Of a stretch of DNA of 19,844 bases, positions 1-7,564 are shown piece by piece; position 1 is the stretch's first letter, and the number at the start of each line of letters is the position of its first letter. This DNA comes from CAVXAE01 sp044225565. GTDB taxonomy: Bacteria; Pseudomonadota; Gammaproteobacteria; Steroidobacterales; Steroidobacteraceae. The notes under the pieces were generated by a model, which saw only the letters and a program-made list of their open reading frames with translations, was not told where the DNA came from and searched no databases. Position numbers and translations under genes: made by a program. The stretch spans positions 1-19,844 of the forward strand of contig JBGAIL010000086.1 of NCBI GenBank assembly GCA_044225565.1, in the 5' to 3' direction.

Positions 1-18
1 CACCACGGGGGAGTCCGA

Positions 19-2781
19 ATGAGCCATGAGTCCACGCGCATCGCCGCGTTCATTGCAAGCGTCGTCGTCGCAGGCATCGCCGGCGCTGCCGAGCCGAACG
101 GCGTCGCTGCGTTTTCCATCTCCGCGCAACCGCTTTCCACCGCGCTGATCGAGTTCTCCAAGCAGGCCAACATCCAGGTGCTCACTTCCGGGCACACCGT
201 GGAGGGCGCGAGGGCTTCGGGTGCCAGCGGCAAGCTGACGCCGGTGGAGGCGCTCGAGCGCATGCTCGAGGGCAGCGGATTCACCTATCGATTCGTGGAC
301 GAGCACACGCTCATCCTCGTCCGGGAGAAGGATGTGCGCGCCAGCGATGCTGCGCGTCCCCGCGGCTTGCTCCGGCGCATCGCCCTGCTCGCCCCGGGCG
401 CTGCTCGACAGGGCGCTGGTGACGACGCATCCGCTTCTTCCGCCGCCGAGGCCGCTGCATCGGAACCGGAAGTGGCCGAAGTGCTCGTCACCGCGCGCAA
501 GAAGACGGAGACGCTGATCGACGTGCCGATGAACATCACCGCCGTCGGCAGCGCCGAGATCGCCGATCGCAATCTGCTCGAGCCGCAGGACCTCTACCGC
601 ACCATCGCGGGCGGTGCTGCTCCGGAAGGGCAGCTCATCCTCCGCGGCCTGAGCGGTGGCAACAGCAGCTTTCCCAACACCACTTCGACGTTCACCGACG
701 GGGTGCCCGGGAACTTCGGCAACAGCCTGTTCGACGTCGAGCGCGTCGAAGTGCTGCGTGGGCCGCAGGGCACGCTGTGGGGCTCCAATGCGATCGGCGG
801 CACGGTGCAGGTGATCACCAACCCGCCGCGGCTCAACGTGCTCGACGTGTTCGGCTCGCTGCAGACCGCCTCGGAGCACAACCGCCCGGGGCTCTCGGAC
901 CGGCTGTATGCCGGCGTCAACCTCCCGCTGATCGACGACAGGCTGGCCCTGCGCCTGACGGGGTTCAGCGGCTCGAGCTCCAAGAAGACCGTGAACACCT
1001 ACAACGGCTTCACCGGCTCGGACCGCGACCAGCTGCTGCGGGCCAAGCTGCTCTGGCAGGCCAATGACGATCTCGCGGTGACGCTGGGCTTCATCCGCGA
1101 GAAGTCCACTTCGACCGGGCGCACGAGCTCCGACCAGTCCATCCAGACCGGCTACGCCGCCGCGTACTGGTACGGCGTGCCGGGCGTTTCGCCCGACGAT
1201 CTCGGCTACATGACGCTCGACTTCGTGCCCGATCCCGACGGCCTGTACGGTTATGGTGATGCGGTGTGGGGCTGGGTGCCTTGCGAGCCGGGCCAGATCC
1301 GCGCGCAGTGCCGCGCGACCACCAACCTCGGCGACAAGGTGGATCCGAGGTTCGCGTACTGGGAACTGGTGGAGCCGGAGAGCCGCGCCCGGACCGATGT
1401 CGCCACGCTCAACGTGAGCTACGAGATCGCCGACCGGGTGGCCCTGAGCTACGTCGGCGCGCTGCAGCGCTTCAGGGGCAACAGCCGCGGCTCCTACAGC
1501 CAGCTCGACTTCCTGGACATCTTCGCGTCTCCCTATCTGGCCCACTACAGCAACCGGCAGGAGAGCCACGAGCTGCGCTTCGCTTCCGTCGGTTCGGGCC
1601 CGTGGAGCTGGACGCTGGGCGCGTACGCGAACAAATGGTCGCGCGACCGGACGATGGGCGCGGACACGCAGTGGATCCCGGATACGGACTACGCGCGGCG
1701 CGCGGCGGCGGAACTCTGGGGCGAGGATCTCTCCGCCGTCTACGGCGTGGGTCTCTACGACGATCCCACGCTCATCTGGCTGTTCTCCACGCTGGGCGGC
1801 AATTTCAACAAGGAGCGCGCCCTCTTCGGCGAGACGAGCTACAACTTCGATCTCGGCAGCGCCGGCAAGCTCGAGCTGACGGGCGGCCTGCGCTACTACG
1901 AGCTCTCCTACGGCGAGGACCGCGAGGAGAACGGACATTTCGGCAGCATCGAGAGCCACTACCGCAGCCCGCTCGAGACCGGCGTGCGCAAGAAGGTCAG
2001 CGTCTCCTGGCGGCCGCGCAACGATCTGTCCACCTACGCGCTGTATTCGGAAGGATACCGGCCCGGCGGCGCGAACATCCCCCTCACGCCCTCCTGCGAG
2101 CGGGACCCGCTGGCGGAGGAGTTCCGGCTCAACTACCTCAGCGACAAGATCGACAACTACGAGGTCGGCGTCAAAGGCGCGTTGCTCGGCGGACGGTCGC
2201 TGTTCACCGCCGCGGTCTACAACATCGACTGGACCGATGTGCGCGTGGTCCTCACCATCCCTGCGGGCTGCGGTTTCACCGCGAACGCCGGGCTCGCGCG
2301 CTCGCGCGGCGTGGAATTCGAGTCCTCCACGAGGTTCGATGGAGGTCTGACGCTCACGCTCAACGCTTCCTACACGAACTCGGAATACCGCGCGCCCGTC
2401 GAGACGCTCGGCGTGGAGGCCGGGGAGGACATGACGCAGGTGCCGAAGTACAACTTCTACACCGCGCTCAGGAAGGAGTACTCGTTGCTGGGACGGCCTG
2501 CCACCGCCCGCATCGGCGTGGCGGGCTACGGGAAGTACAAGTCCCACTTCAAGGCCACCCCCGAAGACATCTCGGATGGCTACGTCACCACCGACATCTC
2601 CTCCACGCTGCAGGTGAGCGAAGGTGTGAGGCTCGGGCTGTACGTCGACAACCTGTTCGACGAGGACTACGCGACTTACCGGCTCTCCGCGGACCCGGGC
2701 GCGTGGCCGGACATGGCCTTCCGGACGGTGACCTACGGTCGCGAGCGCACCTTCACGCTGCGGGCCGACTTCAACTTCTGA
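19..2781 (+). CDS. TonB-dependent outer-membrane receptor with N-terminal STN signalling domain
   Basis: The 920-residue protein is a TonB-gated outer-membrane transporter that would import a large or scarce ligand using inner-membrane energy. It has a hydrophobic signal peptide (about residues 8-23), an STN (secretin/TonB short N-terminal) domain at about 31-102, and a low-complexity Ala/Ser-rich linker at about 110-152. A TonB-box-like EVLVTARK follows at 154-161, then the plug (VEVLRGPQGTLWGSNAIGG region) and a beta-barrel ending in the usual terminal Phe (TLRADFNF). The ATG is preceded by GGGGGAG at 7-13. STN domains in FecA-type receptors contact an anti-sigma factor, so this receptor may signal as well as transport. 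No FecR-like gene lies in the window. The convergent ECF sigma gene is paired with an NrsF-type protein, which is not the usual partner of a FecA-type receptor. The substrate cannot be read from the sequence; the length is normal and the frame intact. Confidence 0.95.
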   Translation: MSHESTRIAAFIASVVVAGIAGAAEPNGVAAFSISAQPLSTALIEFSKQANIQVLTSGHTVEGARASGASGKLTPVEALERMLEGSGFTYRFVDEHTLILVREKDVRASDAARPRGLLRRIALLAPGAARQGAGDDASASSAAEAAASEPEVAEVLVTARKKTETLIDVPMNITAVGSAEIADRNLLEPQDLYRTIAGGAAPEGQLILRGLSGGNSSFPNTTSTFTDGVPGNFGNSLFDVERVEVLRGPQGTLWGSNAIGGTVQVITNPPRLNVLDVFGSLQTASEHNRPGLSDRLYAGVNLPLIDDRLALRLTGFSGSSSKKTVNTYNGFTGSDRDQLLRAKLLWQANDDLAVTLGFIREKSTSTGRTSSDQSIQTGYAAAYWYGVPGVSPDDLGYMTLDFVPDPDGLYGYGDAVWGWVPCEPGQIRAQCRATTNLGDKVDPRFAYWELVEPESRARTDVATLNVSYEIADRVALSYVGALQRFRGNSRGSYSQLDFLDIFASPYLAHYSNRQESHELRFASVGSGPWSWTLGAYANKWSRDRTMGADTQWIPDTDYARRAAAELWGEDLSAVYGVGLYDDPTLIWLFSTLGGNFNKERALFGETSYNFDLGSAGKLELTGGLRYYELSYGEDREENGHFGSIESHYRSPLETGVRKKVSVSWRPRNDLSTYALYSEGYRPGGANIPLTPSCERDPLAEEFRLNYLSDKIDNYEVGVKGALLGGRSLFTAAVYNIDWTDVRVVLTIPAGCGFTANAGLARSRGVEFESSTRFDGGLTLTLNASYTNSEYRAPVETLGVEAGEDMTQVPKYNFYTALRKEYSLLGRPATARIGVAGYGKYKSHFKATPEDISDGYVTTDISSTLQVSEGVRLGLYVDNLFDEDYATYRLSADPGAWPDMAFRTVTYGRERTFTLRADFNF

Positions 2782-2817
2782 AGGTCGGCGGGGAGCGGGC
2801 GATTCGCGTTGCGGCGG

Positions 2818-3453
2818 TCACCACCTCAGCAGCTTCGCCCCTGCCCAATATCCGATGAGCGCCACGATGCCGATGGCCAGCGAATACCACGTGGCCACGA
2901 ACAGCGGGCTGTCGTCCGTGCAGTTGGTGGCGTAGAGCATCGCGGCCATGCCGCTGGCCACGAGGCCCGCCAGCGCACCCGCCAGCCCGGGACGGCTCGG
3001 TGCACCCTGGCGCAGCGCGTAGAGCAGGCATGCGAGCGGACCCAGCGAGAGCAAGGGGATCAGGCTCAGGCAATGCAGCGCATTGTGGCCAACGAGCCTC
3101 CCCGCCCAAGTGAAGGAAGGTGTCACCGCCATCTCGACGACCAGTGCCGCCGCCAGAGCCGCCGGCACCGAGGCCAGCGCCCAGAACCTGCGCCTGGGGG
3201 TCGTACCCGGCCTCGCGAATCGCTCCACGACGACCGTTGCCGTGACGGCCAGCGCTCCCGCGAATGCCAGCTTGAAGAGGAACCTTCCGCTGCGCATCGC
3301 GGTATCGATATCGGGACGGAAGCCGGTGAGCGCGAAGAACATCGAGACGGCGAGCAGTGCGCCAGCGGCCACCGCGAGCGCGAGCGTGCGGCCGAACCGC
3401 GACCGCAGCGGCGCATCCTGGGCCAGAGCCTCTATGAGCGCTTGCGTCTTCAA
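2818..3453 (-). CDS. NrsF/DUF1109 family membrane protein, probable anti-sigma factor
   Basis: This 211-residue protein has a short cytoplasmic N-terminus (about 20 residues) and about six hydrophobic segments, the DUF1109/NrsF layout. The C-terminal CTDDSPLFVATWYS matches the conserved Cys-x-Asp/Glu-Asp-Ser-Pro motif I associate with the family. NrsF proteins hold a cognate ECF sigma factor inactive at the inner membrane. The start is TTG at 3453, inside the stop region of the sigma gene (the shared bases read TTGA on the minus strand), so translation is probably coupled to it. No in-frame start is available further upstream. The adjacency to an ECF sigma gene strongly supports the role; the inducing signal is unknown. 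Confidence 0.87.
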   Translation of the reverse strand: MKTQALIEALAQDAPLRSRFGRTLALAVAAGALLAVSMFFALTGFRPDIDTAMRSGRFLFKLAFAGALAVTATVVVERFARPGTTPRRRFWALASVPAALAAALVVEMAVTPSFTWAGRLVGHNALHCLSLIPLLSLGPLACLLYALRQGAPSRPGLAGALAGLVASGMAAMLYATNCTDDSPLFVATWYSLAIGIVALIGYWAGAKLLRW

Positions 3454-4007
3454 TTCCGCTCACTCCGGTACAGCGCGGCCAGCGATCTCAGCGCGCGATG
3501 CAGCGCGACGCGCACCGCGCCTTCGGTCATTCCGAGGCGCTTCGCCGTTTCGCGCGCGCTGAGCGATTCCACCGAGATGGCCCGTACGATCTCGCGCTGG
3601 CGCTCCTGGAGGCGACCGAGCAGGCCTTCGATCTCGCTCAGCTCGAGACCTTCGGCAGGCGGCTCGGCGTGGAGCGTGTCGAGCACGTCATCTATCGGCA
3701 CGTTCACGCGCCTGCCGCCGCGGCGCAGCGAATCGATGAGCTTGTGGCGCGCGATCGTGGAGATCCACGGCCCGATGGGTCTCGACGAATCCCACGTGCT
3801 CCGTTTGAGATGAATGGCCAGCAAGGTCTCCTGCACGATGTCTTCCGCATCGCCGGGCGCCGCGCCGAACTGCTCGCAGCGTCGCCGGGCGAGCCCGCGC
3901 AGGTACGGGGTGACGGCTTCCAGAAAACGCCGATACGCCTGCTCATCGCCTGCGATGGCGGCACTCATCCACGCGGCCCAGTCCGCTTCGCGCGGGGAAT
4001 CGTTCAC
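3450..4007 (-). CDS. ECF-family RNA polymerase sigma factor (NrsF-associated type)
   Basis: The 185-residue protein has the two-domain ECF layout. Region 2 spans about residues 20-100, with the core-binding/-10 recognition motif DAEDIVQETLLAIH at 53-66 and WISTIARHKLIDSLRR at 81-96. Region 4 spans about 125-180, with the helix-turn-helix SARETAKRLGMTEGAVRVAL at 150-169. It would direct RNA polymerase to a small regulon, often including its own promoter. The start is GTG at 4007, with GGGCGGAGC just upstream on the minus strand as a modest ribosome-binding site. It overlaps the downstream NrsF-like gene by 4 bp, giving a sigma/anti-sigma operon. It is divergent from the histidine phosphatase and convergent with the TonB receptor gene. 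Confidence 0.93.
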   Translation of the reverse strand: MNDSPREADWAAWMSAAIAGDEQAYRRFLEAVTPYLRGLARRRCEQFGAAPGDAEDIVQETLLAIHLKRSTWDSSRPIGPWISTIARHKLIDSLRRGGRRVNVPIDDVLDTLHAEPPAEGLELSEIEGLLGRLQERQREIVRAISVESLSARETAKRLGMTEGAVRVALHRALRSLAALYRSERN

Positions 4008-4018
4008 GCTCCGCCCAT

Positions 4019-4047
4019 GACTACGCGCGGTATCGCCCGTTCGTTAC
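4019..4047 (-). promoter_or_regulatory. candidate ECF-type autoregulated promoter
   Basis: Upstream of the sigma gene the minus strand reads GTAACG (4047-4042), about 16-17 bases, then CGTAGTC (4025-4019). An AAC-containing -35 and a CGT-containing -10 at this spacing are common in ECF-dependent promoters. Transcription from it would start only a few bases before the GTG at 4007. This is a single instance with no second copy in the window to compare, so it is weak. Confidence 0.25.
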
Positions 4048-4092
4048 GGATGCGGCGTATTGTGCCCTGTCGCTGCGGGGAATGGGGATTGC

Positions 4093-4098
4093 TAAGCT
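4093..4098 (+). promoter_or_regulatory. extended -10 box giving a leaderless start for the histidine phosphatase
   Basis: TAAGCT, preceded by TGC (extended -10 form TGnTAAGCT), ends 7 bases before GTG at 4106. With normal -10 to +1 spacing, transcription would begin at or next to that GTG, so the mRNA would have no leader. I see no convincing -35. The ATG at 4082 lies upstream of this box and would not be transcribed from it. Confidence 0.45.
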
Positions 4099-4105
4099 CG
4101 CCGCC

Positions 4106-4912
4106 GTGACCTCCGCAAATCCGACTCCCGGTGGTGCCGACCGCCGTCAACGCTGGCCCAGCCGGCTCTGGCTGGTTCGGCACGGGGAAAGCGCGGGCAA
4201 CGTGGCCTCCGAGAACGCGAGACTGGCGGGCCATACGCACGTCGACATCGCCTTCGATCGCGATGCGGACGTGCCTCTCAGCGAGCGCGGCGTGGAGCAG
4301 GCACGGGCGCTCGGTCGCTGGTTCCACGCGCAGGACCCGGCCGAGAGGCCCGAAATCGTGCTGTGCTCGCCTTATGTCCGCGCGCGGCGCACCGCGGCCC
4401 TGATTCGTGAGGCCGGTGGCCTGGCGCCGCGCGCCTCGAAGGCGGTCGTCGACGAGCGGCTGCGGGAGCGCGAGTTCGGCATCCTGGACCGCCTCACCAA
4501 GACCGGGGTGCAGCAGCTGTTCCCGCAGCAGGCCGAGTTCCGTGCGAAGCTCGGCAAGTTCTATCACCGGCCGCCGGGCGGGGAGAGCTGGTGCGACGTG
4601 ATCCTGCGCCTGCGCAGCGCCCTCGACACGCTGAGCCTGCATTACTCGGGGCGTTGCGTGCTGATCGTGACGCACGAAGTCGTCGTGATGTGCCTGCGCT
4701 ATCTGCTGGAAGACCTGGACGAAGCCGGCGTGCTAGCCATCGACCGCAAGGGCGACATCGCCAATTGCGGTGTCAGCGAGTACGCCTACGACGCCAGCCA
4801 CGGACCGTTCGGTGGCGGCCTGGTCCTGCGCCGTTACAACTTCACCGCCCCGCTCGAGGAGGAGGGCGCGCCGGTCACATTCGCTCCCGACGCGAACGTC
4901 GCCGCGCGGTGA
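4106..4912 (+). CDS. histidine phosphatase family protein (phosphoglycerate-mutase fold)
   Basis: The protein contains LVRHGESAGN (RHG at residues 25-27 from the GTG start), the phosphohistidine-forming motif of the histidine phosphatase superfamily. The later IVTHEVVVMCLRYLL supplies the second catalytic His, LSERGVEQARALGRW is the typical helix after the first strand, and CSPYVRARRTA is the usual SSxxxRAxxTA element. It should hydrolyse or transfer a phosphate from a small cytoplasmic substrate; which one cannot be told. I chose GTG 4106 because a -10 box lies directly before it. ATG at 4082 would add eight residues with no conserved content. With GTG the protein is 268 residues. It is divergent from the sigma gene and ends 4 bases before the convergent YceI-like gene. 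Confidence 0.88.
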   Translation: MTSANPTPGGADRRQRWPSRLWLVRHGESAGNVASENARLAGHTHVDIAFDRDADVPLSERGVEQARALGRWFHAQDPAERPEIVLCSPYVRARRTAALIREAGGLAPRASKAVVDERLREREFGILDRLTKTGVQQLFPQQAEFRAKLGKFYHRPPGGESWCDVILRLRSALDTLSLHYSGRCVLIVTHEVVVMCLRYLLEDLDEAGVLAIDRKGDIANCGVSEYAYDASHGPFGGGLVLRRYNFTAPLEEEGAPVTFAPDANVAAR

Positions 4913-4916
4913 GCGC

Positions 4917-5519
4917 CTAGCGGCCGCTTTGCTTCGGCGCGTTTTCCCACTTCGGTCCGGAAAACTCGGCCTCCACGATCACTTCCACGTCGTCGCCGAC
5001 GCCCATGGTCGTGCCGGGCGCCGGGATGCCGTACGCCACCCCGAACTGCGAGCGTTTGAGCGTGCCGTGCGCGGAGAAGCCGATCCGCGCGTGCGGATCC
5101 ATCGGGTGGCCGGCATAGCCGCCGTTGTAAGTGGCTTCGAGCGTCATGGGCTTCTTCACGCCGTGCAGGTCCAGCTCTCCTTCGATGCGCAGGCCTTTTG
5201 CACCGGTGCGCGTCACCTTCGTGGAGCGGAACGCGAGCGTCGGAAACTTTGCGACGTCCAGCCACTGCGCGCTGCGCAGCGAGTCGAGAAACCCTTCCGG
5301 CGGACTCTCCACCTGGATCGATGCGGGATCGATGGCCACCGTGACGCTCGAGCGCTCCGGGTGTGCCGGATCGAACTGCAGCTTCGCGTCGAAGCGGCTG
5401 AAGCGGCCCGTATAGTTGGAGAACCCGACATGGTTCACGCGGAAGATCAGGCTGGCGTGAGCCTTGTCCAGCTCATACGAGCCGGCCGGCACCGGGTCGG
5501 TGGAGGCGGCGGGGACCAC
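4917..5519 (-). CDS. YceI family lipocalin-fold protein, no visible signal peptide
   Basis: The 200-residue product matches the YceI fold throughout: SYELDKAHASLIFRVNHVGF (residues 14-33), FSNYTGRFSRFDAKLQFDP, then LDVAKFPTLAFRSTKV, LRIEGELDLHGVKKPMTLEA and a C-terminal DDVEVIVEAEF strand. YceI proteins are beta-barrels that bind isoprenoid-like lipids and are usually periplasmic. Here the only in-frame start before the domain is GTG 5519, and the preceding residues (VVPAASTDPVPAG) resemble the end of an exported leader without its hydrophobic core. A stop lies in frame 14 codons upstream. Another frame opens at ATG 5567 but is not hydrophobic. Either the protein is cytoplasmic, or the leader has been lost or frameshifted. 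No good ribosome-binding site precedes the GTG. Confidence 0.87.
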   Translation of the reverse strand: MVPAASTDPVPAGSYELDKAHASLIFRVNHVGFSNYTGRFSRFDAKLQFDPAHPERSSVTVAIDPASIQVESPPEGFLDSLRSAQWLDVAKFPTLAFRSTKVTRTGAKGLRIEGELDLHGVKKPMTLEATYNGGYAGHPMDPHARIGFSAHGTLKRSQFGVAYGIPAPGTTMGVGDDVEVIVEAEFSGPKWENAPKQSGR

Positions 5520-5591
5520 GAACGGCGGGTCGCCAGGCCGACATCGTGCCGTGGATTTCGTTCATGTCTGTTCGGTGGGGAGGGGCCGGGC

Positions 5592-5597
5592 TACAGT
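5592..5597 (+). promoter_or_regulatory. -10 box giving a probable leaderless start for the ketopantoate-reductase-like gene
   Basis: TACAGT lies 6 bases before ATG 5604, so transcription would start at or next to the ATG. There is no purine-rich ribosome-binding site between them. The -35 region (about 5569-5576) is poor. The arrangement repeats that seen at 4093-4106. Confidence 0.4.
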
Positions 5598-5603
5598 GCA
5601 GCG

Positions 5604-6548
5604 ATGAACATCGTGATCATCGGCGCGGGTGGCGTGGGCGGCCACTTCGGCGCTCTGCTGCTGCGCGCCCGCCATCATGTCGTTTTCCAGGCGCGGGGCT
5701 CGCATCTCGAAGCGATGTGCCGCTCCGGGCTGCGAATCCAGACACCCACCGAGGATTTCACCGTGCGCGTCGAAGCCACGGACGATGCCTCCCAGGTGAA
5801 TGGCGCGGAGCTGGTGGTGCTGGCTGTGAAGAGCTATTCGCTGGGCGATGTCGCGCCATCCCTGCGCGCGCTTTCCACCGGCGGAGCAGCTGTGCTGCCG
5901 CTGCTCAACGGCATCGACATCGTCGATCGTTGCGTCGCGCTCGGCGTTCCAAGGAGCGCAATGCTCGGCGGACTCGCGCGTGTGAGCACGGTGAAGGCGG
6001 CTCCAGGCGTCATCGTGCAGGACGAGCCGGATCAGAAGATCGAGCTCGGCGAGCTCGATGGCGGCATTTCCGAGCGCGTGAAGCGCATCGCGCAGGCATT
6101 CGAATCCGCGGGCATCGCGGCGGAAGCCAGTGGCGACATCAACCTCGCGCTCTGGCGCAAGTACGTCTCCCTGGCCTCGCGGGCTTCGCTGTGTGCGATG
6201 AGCGGGGGCACGATGAACGCCGTGCGCGCGCGGCCTTACGGTCTCGAGCTGTTCCGGCGGGCCGTTCGCGAAGCGGGCGCCGTGGCCCGTGCATGCGGGA
6301 TACCATTCACGCCGGCCATCGAGAACGACATCTGCGAGCGGGACAGCCTGAGAGCCAGCGATTCGAAGCCGAGCTTCGTCGCCGACCTCGAGCGGGGAGG
6401 GCGTACGGAGATCGATACGCTGAGCGGAGCCCTGTCGCGCCTGGGTCGACGGCACGGGGTGCCGACTCCCGTGCACGACGTCGCGACGCTCCTCTATTCG
6501 CATACCGGCGCAGAAGGCGGGGGGATTTGGAATGCAGGGGCGTCTTAG
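5604..6548 (+). CDS. ketopantoate reductase family protein (2-dehydropantoate 2-reductase-like)
   Basis: The 314-residue protein begins with a Rossmann NAD(P)-binding motif, MNIVIIGAGGVGG (glycines at 8-13). It continues with LVVLAVKSY at 70-78 and LPLLNGID at 98-105, where the Asn of the LNG motif is typical. It has the catalytic lysine in LWRKY (Lys186) and the C-terminal substrate-site segment SFVADLERGGRTEIDTLSGA. The family reduces ketopantoate to pantoate with NADPH in coenzyme A synthesis. Many paralogues act on other 2-oxo acids, and no pantothenate genes are nearby, so I do not assign panE. The frame is open far upstream of 5604, but that part is antisense to the YceI-like gene and not protein-like. 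The length is normal for the family. Confidence 0.88.
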   Translation: MNIVIIGAGGVGGHFGALLLRARHHVVFQARGSHLEAMCRSGLRIQTPTEDFTVRVEATDDASQVNGAELVVLAVKSYSLGDVAPSLRALSTGGAAVLPLLNGIDIVDRCVALGVPRSAMLGGLARVSTVKAAPGVIVQDEPDQKIELGELDGGISERVKRIAQAFESAGIAAEASGDINLALWRKYVSLASRASLCAMSGGTMNAVRARPYGLELFRRAVREAGAVARACGIPFTPAIENDICERDSLRASDSKPSFVADLERGGRTEIDTLSGALSRLGRRHGVPTPVHDVATLLYSHTGAEGGGIWNAGAS

Positions 6549-6574
6549 TTGTCATCGGTCGACGAGGAGTGATC

Positions 6575-7087
6575 ATGCGGATAGAACATAAGCCGGTCCG
6601 TACGGGCCTGCTCACGCTTCTGGCACTGGGATTCGCCGGGCTCGCGCACGCCGGGGATCGTGAGGACATCGCGGCGGTCATCGAGAAATATCGGGTGCTC
6701 GAAGAGAAGGGCGAGTTCATCGAGCAGGGCAAGCTCATGACGGACGATCGCGTCATGATGTATCCGGGCGGCCGCAAGACTGGGGACAACCGCCAGGACA
6801 TGCGCGAGCAGCAGGCTTTCATCGACCGGTTCAACGCGGAGTTCCCCGGCGTCCACTACCAGGTCGAGATCCGGAACATGGAGATTCGCAGCTGGGGCGA
6901 CTCGGCGATGGTGACGCTCGAATGGTTCCCCACGCGCGTCGTGCCGGCGAGCCTGCCGAAGGAGAAGGCGGCGAAGCTCGGAACGCCCAAGCCGCCGGTC
7001 ATCGCGGCCGTGATGCTGGTGAAGCTCCAGGGCGCCTGGAAGATCGCCTTCACGGCGTTCGTCCCACAGGCGAAGCCAGCCGCCTAG
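6575..7087 (+). CDS. exported SnoaL/DUF4440-like (NTF2-fold) small protein
   Basis: The 170-residue protein has a clear signal peptide (hydrophobic residues 10-22, AHA|GD cleavage near 26). The rest resembles NTF2-fold DUF4440/SnoaL proteins: an N-terminal helix DREDIAAVIEKYRVLEEKGE, then VRMMYPGG-like and GDSAMVTLEW strands, and a last strand KLQGAWKIAFTAFVP. The fold forms a small cone-shaped pocket; some members are enzymes and others bind ligands, so no reaction can be named. The ATG at 6575 has a strong ribosome-binding site, GAGGAG at 6564-6569. It follows the reductase by 26 bases and is probably co-transcribed with it. Confidence 0.75.
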   Translation: MRIEHKPVRTGLLTLLALGFAGLAHAGDREDIAAVIEKYRVLEEKGEFIEQGKLMTDDRVMMYPGGRKTGDNRQDMREQQAFIDRFNAEFPGVHYQVEIRNMEIRSWGDSAMVTLEWFPTRVVPASLPKEKAAKLGTPKPPVIAAVMLVKLQGAWKIAFTAFVPQAKPAA

Positions 7088-7110
7088 GGCGCCGCTGCCG
7101 CCGCGGCCCG

Positions 7111-7132
7111 GCCGGTTTGGCTTGAAACCGGC
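7111..7132 (+). other. perfect 8-bp inverted repeat overlapping a -35 box
   Basis: GCCGGTTT (7111-7118) and AAACCGGC (7125-7132) are exact reverse complements around a 6-base loop. No T-run follows, so it is a poor intrinsic terminator for the upstream gene. Its right arm covers most of the TTGAAA -35 of the next promoter, so it could be an operator for the metal-uptake cluster. It does not resemble the AT-rich Zur operator. Confidence 0.5.
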
Positions 7133-7150
7133 GGGAGACCGGCTTAGGCT
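7122..7150 (+). promoter_or_regulatory. sigma70-type promoter of the metal-uptake cluster
   Basis: TTGAAA (7122-7127), a 17-base spacer, then TAGGCT (7145-7150) is a good housekeeping promoter, the best in the window. The predicted start is near 7157, leaving a leader of about 20 bases before the TTG start at 7178. Confidence 0.6.
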
Positions 7151-7177
7151 CGTTGCGGGCCGAAGAAATCGAACTCC

Positions 7178-7495
7178 TTGAGCAGACTCCGCCGCAGATT
7201 CACCGCTTTCGCCGCACTGGCGCTCGTGCTGCTGTTCGCACAGGCGGCGGCCATCGGGCACGGCTACTCGCACCTCTCGAGGGGCGAGCCGGCCGGCGTC
7301 GGCACGAACGCGAGCCAGATCTGCCTCGAATGCCTGTCCTTCACGCCGCTGCTTTGCGCGGCCGGCGCGCCGGACACCGTCGTCCTCTTCCATCCGCAGT
7401 GCGAGGACGAAGCGCCCGGCACTGCGTCCTCTCCGTTGCCGGAGCGTCGTCCCGCTCCCGCATTCCAGTCTCGAGCCCCGCCCCGCCTCGTCTGA
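7178..7495 (+). CDS. small exported Cys/His-containing protein (DUF2946-like) at the head of the metal-uptake cluster
   Basis: The 105-residue protein has an Arg-rich N-terminus (SRLRRRF) and a hydrophobic stretch at about 9-26. A short region with possible metal ligands follows: HGYSH (His28, His32), CLEC (Cys49, Cys52), Cys60 and a later Cys. The tail is Pro/Arg-rich and probably disordered. This layout resembles DUF2946-type proteins found near metal-transport genes, but the match is loose and I do not claim the family. The start is TTG 7178, weakly supported by GAAGAA at about 7162-7167. It sits just downstream of a good promoter and 69 bases before the barrel gene, so it is probably the first gene of the operon. 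A metal-handling role is inferred from residues and position. Confidence 0.6.
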   Translation: MSRLRRRFTAFAALALVLLFAQAAAIGHGYSHLSRGEPAGVGTNASQICLECLSFTPLLCAAGAPDTVVLFHPQCEDEAPGTASSPLPERRPAPAFQSRAPPRLV

Positions 7496-7507
7496 TCCGA
7501 CGTTTCC

Positions 7508-7535
7508 GGTCCGGTCGCGCCAGCGTTGCCGGACC
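7508..7535 (+). other. imperfect hairpin between the small Cys protein and the barrel gene
   Basis: GGTCCGG (7508-7514) pairs with CCGGACC (7529-7535) around a 14-base loop. It lies just before the strong AGGAGAGG ribosome-binding site of the barrel gene. It may be an mRNA-stability or translation-control element, or chance in GC-rich DNA. Confidence 0.25.
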
Positions 7536-7564
7536 CCGTTCGTTCCGACGAGGAGAGGCATCCC

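Noticed and set aside
1266..2858. 530-codon plus-strand frame inside the TonB receptor gene
   Set aside because: It is an Arg-rich shadow of the receptor barrel, whose own frame has full family features.
4911..4948. Intrinsic terminator between the histidine phosphatase and YceI-like genes
   Set aside because: There is a GCGCC/GGCGC pairing, an inner AGCGGCCGCT palindrome and a short T-run, but the loop is long and the structure lies inside coding sequence.
4770..5603. N-terminal extension of the ketopantoate-reductase-like gene
   Set aside because: The frame is open, but the extension overlaps the phosphatase end and lies antisense to the YceI-like gene. The Rossmann motif begins exactly at ATG 5604.
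7088..7177. Zur operator upstream of the metal-uptake cluster
   Set aside because: No AT-rich GTTATA/TATAAC-like palindrome is present, so zinc regulation by Zur is not supported by the sequence.
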